Shown piece by piece: positions 1 through 5,652 of a stretch of 7,510 nt of DNA. Each line of letters begins with the position of its first letter. Positions within the stretch are counted from its first letter, which is position 1. The notes beneath the pieces are model-generated. The model was not told where the DNA came from. It saw only the letters and a list, made by a program, of their open reading frames with translations, and did not search any database. The translations under genes and the position numbers were made by a program. This stretch comes from Chloroflexota bacterium (GTDB lineage: Bacteria > Chloroflexota > Anaerolineae > Promineifilales > Promineifilaceae), in contig JAAEOP010001167.1 of NCBI GenBank assembly GCA_024223125.1, positions 1 through 7,510 on the forward strand. The letters run 5' to 3'.

Positions 1-8
1 GCGTAACC

Positions 9-14
9 TATAAT
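9..14 (+). promoter_or_regulatory. Probable -10 box of the msrPQ promoter
   Basis: The hexamer TATAAT is a perfect sigma-70 type -10 element. It lies 47 bases before the msrP start, which leaves a short leader. The -35 box would fall outside the window and cannot be checked. A second AT-rich match (TATATA, 32-37) is less convincing because nothing resembling a -35 lies at the right distance. Confidence 0.5.
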
Positions 15-20
15 GCAGTT

Positions 21-30
21 GGCAATTGCC
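21..30. promoter_or_regulatory. 10-bp palindrome at the expected transcription start of msrPQ
   Basis: GGCAATTGCC is a perfect palindrome 6 bases after the TATAAT box, exactly where transcription should begin. A dyad here could be an operator at which a dimeric regulator blocks initiation. This is inference from position and symmetry only; the regulator is unknown. Confidence 0.3.
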
Positions 31-61
31 ATATATAAGTAACAAAAACGAGGTTTAACGC

Positions 62-1039
62 ATGTTAATCAAAAAACGAACGGGTATCGAAATACCATCA
101 TCGGAAATCACCCCTAAACATCATTACTTCTCACGGCGGCATTTTATGGTGGGAGCCGCTATGACGGCCACAGCCGGTTTGTTGGCTGCCTGTGGCGCGC
201 CCGGTCAAACGGCCGTAACAGAAGAGGTAGTGAAGAATGAGGCTGCGACCGTGAACCCCACCGCCAGCGCGACGACAGATGAATTAGGCGACCCTCTCAA
301 CTCCTTTGAGGATGTGACCTCCTACAACAATTATTATGAATTCAACACCAAGAAAGACGGCCCGGCTAAACTGGCCCAAAATTTCCCCACCTCTCCCTGG
401 CAGGTAGACGTAGGCGGTATGGTGAAAAACCCCAAAACCTACGGTCTGGAAGATTTGCTTAAGTTTGAGCAAGAAGAACGCATCTACCGCCTGCGCTGTG
501 TGGAAGCATGGTCAATGGTTATCCCCTGGCAAGGATTTCCCTTGTCCAAAATCCTAAATGAAGTGGAACCGACGTCCGAGGCAAAATTTGTGCGCTTTGA
601 AACCATCTACGACCCAGACAATATGCCCGGCCAAAAAAGCCCCCTTTTCCCCTGGCCTTATGTGGAAGGATTGGCCGTTGAAGAAGCAATGAATGAGCTG
701 ACACTGCTGGCAACCGGGTTATATGGGGAAGAACTCTTGCCCCAAAATGGCGCTCCGGTACGCTTGGTTGCGCCCTGGAAATATGGATTCAAAAGCATTA
801 AAGCCATTGTCAAAATCGAACTGATGGACACAATGCCTACCTCATTGTGGATGGAGTCAGGGCCAAATGAGTACGGCTTTTATGCCAATGTGAACCCCAA
901 TGTAGACCATCCGCGCTGGTCTCAGGCTACAGAACGGCGAATTGGGGAACTCGGCCGTCGAGAAACGCTCATGTTCAATGGGTATGAGGAACAGGTGGCG
1001 CATATGTATCCTGATCCGAATTATGATACGAACTTGTAG
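62..1039 (+). CDS. msrP: Protein-methionine-sulfoxide reductase catalytic subunit MsrP (YedY family), probable Tat lipoprotein
   Basis: MsrP is a molybdopterin enzyme outside the cytoplasm that reduces methionine sulfoxide in exported proteins, with electrons from the membrane partner MsrQ encoded next to it. The 325-residue product starts with a twin-arginine signal (SRRHF at 24-28) and a hydrophobic stretch ending in LAACG, a good lipobox with Cys44. A Thr/Ala/Glu-rich spacer (about 46-75) follows, then the oxidoreductase molybdopterin-binding fold from about residue 85. [14 protein letters not shown] (143-156) carries Cys146, the expected molybdenum ligand, in the near-invariant MsrP context. 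[12 protein letters not shown] (236-247) is also typical of the family. The start is supported by GAGG at 50-53, 8 bases upstream. Family assignment is secure. Lipidation is inferred and is unusual, since the Escherichia coli enzyme is soluble. Confidence 0.95.
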   Translation: MLIKKRTGIEIPSSEITPKHHYFSRRHFMVGAAMTATAGLLAACGAPGQTAVTEEVVKNEAATVNPTASATTDELGDPLNSFEDVTSYNNYYEFNTKKDGPAKLAQNFPTSPWQVDVGGMVKNPKTYGLEDLLKFEQEERIYRLRCVEAWSMVIPWQGFPLSKILNEVEPTSEAKFVRFETIYDPDNMPGQKSPLFPWPYVEGLAVEEAMNELTLLATGLYGEELLPQNGAPVRLVAPWKYGFKSIKAIVKIELMDTMPTSLWMESGPNEYGFYANVNPNVDHPRWSQATERRIGELGRRETLMFNGYEEQVAHMYPDPNYDTNL

Positions 1040-1083
1040 AGTGGCAAGTGTGCAAGTGGTTTGTAACTCGGCTAACGACACAA

Positions 1084-1096
1084 TCTCTAATCTCTT
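1084..1096. repeat. Short AATCTCT direct repeat between msrP and msrQ
   Basis: Two overlapping ATCTCTA/ATCTCTT units lie just before the msrQ ribosome binding site. They match the unit of the larger GAGATT/AATCTC repeats elsewhere in the window and may be a minimal copy of that family. The 69-base gap between msrP and msrQ also holds a GTGGCAAGTGTGCAAGTGG near-repeat (about 1041-1059) and no promoter that I can defend. Confidence 0.4.
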
Positions 1097-1108
1097 AAAG
1101 AGGCTATA

Positions 1109-1789
1109 ATGGCTCCAATAACAAAACCTATGAGTAAAAAACGCAAACTCAACCACAAGACAACGGCTCAAATTCTGCACGTCAGCGCTCACGTACTGGC
1201 GCTTTATCCGCTGGCGCTGCTTATCTGGGATTATTATCGGGCGAATCTGGGGGCTGACCCGGTGCGCGAAATTTTGTTACGTACTGGGGAACCGGCGCTG
1301 GTTCTTCTCATTTTATCGCTGGCGATTACGCCGCTGAATACATTATTTGGCTGGAGACAGTTGTTTCCGCTGCGCCGCATTTTTGGTTTATATGCTTTTA
1401 TGTATGTGGCTCTCCATTTCAGCACCTTCCTCTGGCTGGATTATGGGCTAAATCTGAAATTTATTTTGGATGGGGTACTGAAACAGAATTTTGTATTGAT
1501 CGGGTTTGCGGCCTTTCTGCTGCTGCTGCCGCTGGCGATTACGTCTAATAAATGGTCACAGCGAAAGTTGGGGAAGAAATGGCGGACGTTGCACAAACTG
1601 GTTTATATCATCATTTTACTGGCCTTGATTCATTTTTGGTGGTTGGTGAAAAATGTATATTACATGCCATTCTTTTATTCGGCGATTGTGACGATATTGC
1701 TACTGGTTCGTTGGCAGCCAGTCAGGCAGAAGGCGCTGCGCTTTAAGCGGAATATGAAAACCCGCAAAAATCGGCAGCAGGCTGTGTAG
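1109..1789 (+). CDS. msrQ: MsrQ (YedZ family) haem-binding membrane subunit of the methionine-sulfoxide reductase
   Basis: MsrQ takes electrons from the membrane quinol pool (or a flavin reductase) and passes them through haem b to MsrP. The 226-residue product has about six hydrophobic segments (roughly 20-41, 60-79, 90-110, 127-146, 162-182 and 186-202) and a basic C-terminus. It belongs to the ferric-reductase-like transmembrane family. The usual signatures are visible: PVREILLRTGEPAL (51-64), LAITPLNTLFGW (71-82) and RRIFGLYAFMYVALHF (89-104). His103, His162 and His175 sit where haem-ligating histidines are expected; His24 and His28 in the first segment are additional candidates. AAAGAGG at 1097-1103 lies 5 bases before this ATG, favouring it over the in-frame ATG at 1130. 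It lies 69 bases after msrP and is almost certainly co-transcribed with it. Confidence 0.93.
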   Translation: MAPITKPMSKKRKLNHKTTAQILHVSAHVLALYPLALLIWDYYRANLGADPVREILLRTGEPALVLLILSLAITPLNTLFGWRQLFPLRRIFGLYAFMYVALHFSTFLWLDYGLNLKFILDGVLKQNFVLIGFAAFLLLLPLAITSNKWSQRKLGKKWRTLHKLVYIIILLALIHFWWLVKNVYYMPFFYSAIVTILLLVRWQPVRQKALRFKRNMKTRKNRQQAV

Positions 1790-1792
1790 GTT

Positions 1793-1839
1793 GGGAGATT
1801 AGAGATTAAGAGATTGAATCTCCCAATCTCTCAATCTCC
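1793..1839. repeat. GAGATT/AATCTC inverted-repeat hairpin downstream of msrQ
   Basis: Three GAGATT-type units (1793-1816) are followed by three AATCTC-type units (1817-1839). The two arms pair into a long imperfect stem with almost no loop. No T-tract follows, so it is not a classical terminator, although it could stabilise the 3' end of the msrPQ message. It belongs to the same family as the repeats at 4809-4855 and 6283-6325. Confidence 0.75.
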
Positions 1840-1890
1840 GACAGGCTAACAACCATCTACCTGATTGCACGTATAGCGTTTAGTTTTGAG

Positions 1891-1950
1891 ACGGCCGTTT
1901 CCCTGGCAAATTTTACTCCTGACACGCCGGGGATACGGCCGTTTTCTTTT
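1891..1950 (+). terminator. Strong intrinsic terminator after msrPQ, stem made from two ACGGCCGT palindromes
   Basis: ACGGCCGT at 1891-1898 pairs with the identical palindrome at 1935-1942. After one T-T mismatch the stem continues for 8 more pairs (TCCCTGGC at 1900-1907 with GCCGGGGA at 1926-1933, including one T-G pair). The loop is 18 bases, and the 3' arm runs straight into TTTCTTTT. This stem plus T-tract is a convincing Rho-independent terminator on the + strand. It separates the msr operon from the acyltransferase promoter. Confidence 0.8.
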
Positions 1951-1959
1951 CCCCTTCTA

Positions 1960-1988
1960 TTGACGCCCCTTTATGAAACGCCTAAACT
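1960..1988 (+). promoter_or_regulatory. Probable sigma-70 promoter of the acyltransferase gene
   Basis: TTGACG (1960-1965) resembles a -35 box at 5 of 6 bases. After exactly 17 bases comes TAAACT (1983-1988), a -10 box matching 4 of 6. The predicted start point is near 1995, immediately before the 25-bp dyad. The position just downstream of a terminator and upstream of a gene with a good ribosome binding site supports the call. Confidence 0.55.
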
Positions 1989-1996
1989 TTCCACTG

Positions 1997-2038
1997 TCAT
2001 GCAAGACACTGTCTTGCATGAACAAAACAACGTTTTGT
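1997..2038 (+). promoter_or_regulatory. 25-bp perfect dyad plus second inverted repeat in the acyltransferase leader
   Basis: Positions 1997-2021 form a perfect odd palindrome with 12-base arms (TCATGCAAGACA and TGTCTTGCATGA) around a single C at 2009. Immediately after it, ACAAAAC (2022-2028) and GTTTTGT (2032-2038) form a second inverted repeat with a 3-base spacer. The pair fills the leader between the predicted start point (about 1995) and the ribosome binding site (2050-2057). It could be an operator for a dimeric repressor, or two tandem 5' hairpins affecting stability or translation. Confidence 0.55.
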
Positions 2039-2062
2039 CCTACATGGTTAGGAAAGGTCTTT

Positions 2063-2854
2063 ATGGCAGACAGCTACCACACCCCCACAGATATTCACCC
2101 GCGTTGGCAACATTGGCCTGACACGGCCGTGCGGCTGGGCTTCATAGTCGGCTTTTTTAAGCGGACTGTGCAATCGTGGCGGTTGGTGCGGCAGGGCAAA
2201 TATGATCGGAAGGCATGGGCAAAAAGTTCTTTGGCAATATTTCAGTTTGTGGAGCAAATAGGGGGACGTTTCCACATTACTGGGCTGGATTTTCTGCAAC
2301 AGCCTGGCCCCTTTGTATTTGTTAGCAACCATATGAGCAGTCTGGAAACGGCCGTTATGCCCGGACTCATCGCTCCCATCATGCCCGTCACCTTTGTCGC
2401 CAAAGCTACTATCATGGATTATCCATTTTTGGGGCAGGTCATTTTGGCTACTGCTCCCATTCTGGTCAAACGGAAAAATCCGCGCGAAGATTTTCAAGTG
2501 GTGATGCGGCAGGGAAGAGAGGCGTTGACTCAGGGCACATCCGTTGTCATTTATCCGCAGAGTACGCGCACGGCCGTGTTCGACCCCCAAACATTCAACT
2601 CGCTAGGTATCAAATTGGCCCGCAAAGCCAATGCGCCCATCATTCCCATTGCTGTGAAAACTGACTTTTGGGAAAACGGCCGTCGTCTGAAAGATTTTGG
2701 CCCCATCCACCGCAAACGACCGATTCACATTGCCTTTGGCAAACCATTTAATGTAGATTCCACAAGTAAAGAAGCCCACCAACACACCATCGCCTTTATT
2801 CAGAACCATTTGGCAGCCTGGAAGAAAAATGCTCCTGCAGCAGCCGATGAATAA
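2063..2854 (+). CDS. 1-acyl-sn-glycerol-3-phosphate acyltransferase-like protein (PlsC/LPLAT superfamily)
   Basis: This family transfers an acyl chain to lysophosphatidate or a related lysolipid at the inner face of the membrane. The 263-residue product has the PlsC motifs in order: VSNHMSSLET (87-96) as the catalytic HX4D-type motif, VKRKNPREDF (135-144) as motif II, IYPQSTRT (163-170) as motif III and APIIPIAV (191-198) as motif IV. Two motifs vary: the acid is Glu95 instead of Asp, and motif III reads YPQSTR rather than FPEGTR. From memory, a subgroup of bacterial LPLATs shares the HMSxLET and PQxTRT pattern, so an active enzyme is likely. AGGAAAGG at 2050-2057 lies 5 bases before this ATG. 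An in-frame ATG at 1973 falls inside the promoter and lacks a binding site. The exact substrate is not determined. Confidence 0.85.
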   Translation: MADSYHTPTDIHPRWQHWPDTAVRLGFIVGFFKRTVQSWRLVRQGKYDRKAWAKSSLAIFQFVEQIGGRFHITGLDFLQQPGPFVFVSNHMSSLETAVMPGLIAPIMPVTFVAKATIMDYPFLGQVILATAPILVKRKNPREDFQVVMRQGREALTQGTSVVIYPQSTRTAVFDPQTFNSLGIKLARKANAPIIPIAVKTDFWENGRRLKDFGPIHRKRPIHIAFGKPFNVDSTSKEAHQHTIAFIQNHLAAWKKNAPAAADE

Positions 2855-5198
2855 ACATATAGCCCCCACCCACTTTATTCAAAATCACCCGGTTTGCCGC
2901 TTCATCTAAAAATTCGGGATACTGGCGGGGCATTCGCCCCAGCCGGATGAGCCACAAGCGCAGCCAGAAATGGTTAGCTACACTACCAGCGCCATACAAA
3001 GCCCCGGCTACCCAGGCGGCAATAATGCCGGCAATTGCCCCAAACGTGCCCCCCCAGAAAAATGCCGTCGCCAGACTCATGACAATGGCAAACAGACTGG
3101 CTGCAACCAAAGCGCTGCCCCTAGACAGGTGAATACCTTGATTGGGTGTACTGGTAGTTGGCAGTCGGTTGCCACGTAAGCCCCCCAACAGCACAGCCAA
3201 TAGGCTAATACTGAAAACGGTGCTGAAGATGGGCGTCTGACCCACCACCTGGTATTCGATAAATTCAAAGATAGCGGCACAGAGTAGACCGGCAAACAAT
3301 CCCACCAACGCCCCACCCCATGACCAACTTAACGCCTCGACGGTGCGGATGTCGCTGCGATAACTGTAACCGTGTATGAAGTAGGTGGTCAGGGCAAAGG
3401 AGACGCCGGTGAACAGGCTGGAAGCCAATCCCACGAACGGGGTACGATACAAACCGACAAGGGTGAAGGAGGCTAAGGAGACGGTTAGAACAACAGCGGC
3501 CGTTTGCAGCCATTGATCCCGTAAACGAGGTTTATAAGCGTCTCCCAGGTCAGCCCGCCTTTCATAAAAAGCAACATCCACAGCTCCTGCCAACAGCCCT
3601 AAAATCAGAAACATGAGGATGAATAGGGTCAGACTGAGCGGCGGCACGGGAATGGGTAGAGCATTGGTGACGGCATCTGACCAGACAGAATCGAACCCGG
3701 CCACTGTCAGGCGCACCAACAGCCAGAACATCCAGATGACCACGCCCATCGATAAGCCGTCAACCAGCCGCGAGGTGAGAATGAATAACCGCTGTTGGCG
3801 GCGTGTGGGCAACCAGCTTGGTTGGATTTGTTCCAGCAAGAAAAGGACCTGATTGTGCTGGTCCATTTTGCGAGCCAGCCAGGCCAGCCACATTTTGGTT
3901 TGGGCCGGGGGGTGCATAAGCGTACCGCGTCGGGTAAACATCTGGTTGATGTAGGCGTCGAAAATTTGGCGGCGCCGGGTGGCAATGTCTGTAGCGGGTA
4001 TTGGGGTAACGGCCGTTTCGTCCACATACACCTCGCTCATCACGCGCAGCATCAGGGCAGATTGGGTCATCTCTTGCAAGATTGTGTCTTGTGTAATCAG
4101 ATCGTGTACCTCTTCCTGGGAAATGCCGGCAGCCGTTAAATAAGTTTCAATTTGGGCGGGGGTTAACGGCCGTAACAACACCGCTCCACCCAACTTCAAC
4201 TGCCCTTCGGCCGTCTCATAATCTTCTACCCGGCTGCACACGACCAGCCCTATCAGACCGTGCGTTTCCCGAAATTGATTGATAGCGGTCAGGCAGTCAT
4301 CATGATGCGGTCGAGCAACTTCGTCCAAACCGTCTAACAGCAAAACCAATTCATCCTGTTCCAGCCAATGGCGGCCTGTGTTACGCGGAATTTGGTATTT
4401 AGCCGTCAATTCGGCGACAATCCATTTGTCTAGCGGTTCCCGGTTTTCGGCCCAGGAGGCCAGGTTGAGGATGACGGGGATGGGCTGTGTCTCGTCGGCC
4501 TGAGCGCGGCCGATGAGGTCATGGGCCAGGGTGATGAGGGTGGTGGTTTTACCACTGCCGGGCGTGCCTAAAATGAGCAGAGCGCGGTCGGTATCTATGA
4601 AGGTGTCCAGGATGGTTAGAGGGGCAGCCGCAGTAGGTGTGTTGATGATTTCTTGCCAGGGGTGGGCCACGACCGTGTCGCATCGTTCGCGTCCCAAATC
4701 GAGCAGGACGGCATCATGTACGGCCGTTTCCAGCACTCCTTGCACCCAGAAATGTTCTACCTTTTGCAGCAGGATTTGTTGTTTGCGGCGGTGGGGAGAA
4801 AGGGGTGGGAATTGGGAGATTGGAGATGGGAGATTGGGAGATTGGATTGATTGGGTTAGTTGGGGTACGGCCGTCGTTTGGGGAAAGATTTTTTGTTGTT
4901 CGCTTTCGTCCAGGGCGCGGTAGTTGCCGGCGGCTAAGAATTCGTCGGCCGTTTGGGGGAAATCGAGGCCATCGCAATTGTGCAGCACGGCAATCAACGC
5001 TGCCAGCACATGCCGGTCATCGGCGTGGATTTTGCTTTTGTCTCGTTCCCAATCGGACACGGCCGCGCCAGAGTAACCACTGTGTCCTAATTCATTCCCC
5101 AGCAGCTCACCCAATCGAGCCTGCGTCAGCAGACCGCCCCGCATGGGGTCGCGGCTTTGGCGGCGGTATTGGCGTAAAAGTTGACCGAATGTGTTCAT
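2796..5198 (-). CDS. HTH-NACHT NTPase with C-terminal multispanning membrane domain
   Basis: The 800-residue product is a STAND-type NTPase. Residues 1-75 form an XRE-like helix-turn-helix (FGQLLRQYRR, then LTQARLGELLG, then YSGAAVSDWERDKSKI). A low-complexity linker (about 105-137) follows. The NACHT domain starts near 195, with Walker A GTPGSGKTTT (211-220), Walker B LVLLLDGLDE (284-293) and a sensor-like CSRVEDY (321-327). Helical-bundle and winged-helix type sequence reaches about 465. Some seven or eight hydrophobic segments span about 476-740, and the protein ends with VGGGYMFIHRLLQEHF (776-791), an HRLLQE-type motif that often closes NACHT modules. GGAAAG lies 6 bases before the ATG at 5198, favouring it over an ATG 12 codons upstream. 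Bacterial NACHT proteins include phage-defence sensors; regulation or defence is inferred here, and the ligand is unknown. Confidence 0.85.
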   Translation of the reverse strand: MNTFGQLLRQYRRQSRDPMRGGLLTQARLGELLGNELGHSGYSGAAVSDWERDKSKIHADDRHVLAALIAVLHNCDGLDFPQTADEFLAAGNYRALDESEQQKIFPQTTAVPQLTQSIQSPNLPSPISQFPPLSPHRRKQQILLQKVEHFWVQGVLETAVHDAVLLDLGRERCDTVVAHPWQEIINTPTAAAPLTILDTFIDTDRALLILGTPGSGKTTTLITLAHDLIGRAQADETQPIPVILNLASWAENREPLDKWIVAELTAKYQIPRNTGRHWLEQDELVLLLDGLDEVARPHHDDCLTAINQFRETHGLIGLVVCSRVEDYETAEGQLKLGGAVLLRPLTPAQIETYLTAAGISQEEVHDLITQDTILQEMTQSALMLRVMSEVYVDETAVTPIPATDIATRRRQIFDAYINQMFTRRGTLMHPPAQTKMWLAWLARKMDQHNQVLFLLEQIQPSWLPTRRQQRLFILTSRLVDGLSMGVVIWMFWLLVRLTVAGFDSVWSDAVTNALPIPVPPLSLTLFILMFLILGLLAGAVDVAFYERRADLGDAYKPRLRDQWLQTAAVVLTVSLASFTLVGLYRTPFVGLASSLFTGVSFALTTYFIHGYSYRSDIRTVEALSWSWGGALVGLFAGLLCAAIFEFIEYQVVGQTPIFSTVFSISLLAVLLGGLRGNRLPTTSTPNQGIHLSRGSALVAASLFAIVMSLATAFFWGGTFGAIAGIIAAWVAGALYGAGSVANHFWLRLWLIRLGRMPRQYPEFLDEAANRVILNKVGGGYMFIHRLLQEHFSSRLPNGSE
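4809..4855. repeat. GAGATTGG-type repeat inside the NACHT coding sequence
   Basis: Four imperfect GAGATTGG-like units in tandem match the intergenic repeats at 1793-1839 and 6283-6325. Here they are in frame on the - strand and encode the Ser/Pro/Ile-rich linker SIQSPNLPSPISQFPP (about residues 117-132) between the HTH and NACHT domains. Both the composition and the encoded sequence differ sharply from the flanking coding sequence, which suggests insertion or expansion of the repeat in a tolerant linker. Confidence 0.75.
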
Positions 5199-5265
5199 AA
5201 TGATCTTTCCAGCAAAACTTCGGCAACTACTCAAATTGGTTGGAGCATTTACCGGAATTGGTTGA

Positions 5266-5394
5266 TTTCAAGCTGAATTTATAGCTCATTTTATTCATAC
5301 TGGCATTACCGAAAGATTTCAAGTTGCACTCAATCATATCGAACCCGACCTCAAGGCAGGTATTATCGTGCAGTGTCGGATGGGACAACAGTAA
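5266..5394 (+). pseudogene. Unidentified protein-like fragment without a start codon
   Basis: Between in-frame stops at 5263-5265 and 5392-5394 there is an open stretch of 42 codons. It reads like real protein (AHFIHTGITERF, then ALNHIEPDLKAGIIV) but has no plausible start or ribosome binding site. A neighbouring frame just upstream reads NWLEHLPELVDF, and a one-base frameshift near 5270 would join the two. This looks like the tail of a decayed gene on the + strand. I do not recognise the family, and chance cannot be excluded. Confidence 0.3.
5294..5322 (-). promoter_or_regulatory. Candidate promoter of the HTH-NACHT gene
   Basis: Read on the - strand, TTGAAA (5322-5317) resembles a -35 box at 5 of 6 bases. 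After 17 bases comes TATGAA (5299-5294), matching the -10 consensus at 4 of 6. Transcription would begin near 5287, giving a leader of about 90 bases before the start codon at 5198. The call rests on box quality and spacing alone. Confidence 0.4.
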
Positions 5395-5560
5395 CTAGGG
5401 GAGCAAATCGCAGAGGCGGTCTACAAGTGCGACAACATCCGGCGATAGCATGGCGCTAGATGGATGACTGTCTGGCCTGCCGCTGCTATCGCTTCTACTA
5501 TTTTGGGATGACTGTAGCCAATGGTGGCGTGCATCTAGACAGAGGAGAAATCTATGATCG
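5395..5560 (-). pseudogene. Degraded IS630-like transposase remnant
   Basis: Conceptual translation of the - strand gives pieces of an IS630-type DDE transposase C-terminus in shifting frames. HPKIVEAIAAAGQTVIHLAP (about 5513-5454) resembles the stretch before the usual PPYSPDLNPIE motif. At about 5445 the frame changes and continues SPDVVALVDRLCDLLP to a stop at 5395-5397, recalling SPDLNPVERLW. Upstream, LCLDARHH in one frame and MHATIGYSHPK in another recall the LDNARIH region. At least two frameshifts are needed, and the N-terminal part and element ends are not visible. A 9-bp inverted repeat (5442-5450 with 5484-5492) and a 10-bp direct repeat GGATGACTGT (5462-5471, 5506-5515) also lie here. 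I recognise the family by motif resemblance only. Confidence 0.55.
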
Positions 5561-5588
5561 AACGGCCGTTTCCCGCAAACAATCCGAT

Positions 5589-5622
5589 TAACAAAAACGC
5601 CCCGAGTTTCCTCAGGGCGTTT
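5589..5622 (-). terminator. Intrinsic terminator of the YvlD-like gene
   Basis: On the - strand the stem AAACGCCCTGAG, loop GAAA and CTCGGGGCGTTT (5622 down to 5595) has 11 pairs with a single mismatch. It runs directly into a T-tract (TTTTTGTT). It lies about 30 bases after the stop of the small membrane protein gene, as expected for a Rho-independent terminator. The GAAA tetraloop adds stability. Confidence 0.9.
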
Positions 5623-5652
5623 CATAACAACTATTCAATTGAAATCAAATGC

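Noticed and set aside
1973..2062. N-terminal extension of the acyltransferase from the ATG at 1973
   Set aside because: That ATG lies inside the -35/-10 spacer of the best promoter and lacks a ribosome binding site. The extra 30 residues would be encoded by the dyad region and resemble nothing in the family.
2048..2590. Long open frame of 180 codons on the - strand opposite the acyltransferase
   Set aside because: It is antisense to a gene with clear family motifs and its translation has no domain character. It is best explained by the codon usage of the sense strand.
4809..4855. CRISPR-like interpretation of the tandem GAGATTGG units
   Set aside because: The units are about 7-9 bases with no unique spacers, lie in frame inside a gene, and recur elsewhere as hairpins. 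No cas genes are present.
5199..5234. Twelve-codon upstream extension of the HTH-NACHT gene
   Set aside because: The ATG at 5198 has a GGAAAG binding site at proper spacing and begins directly with the HTH. The extension has no such support.
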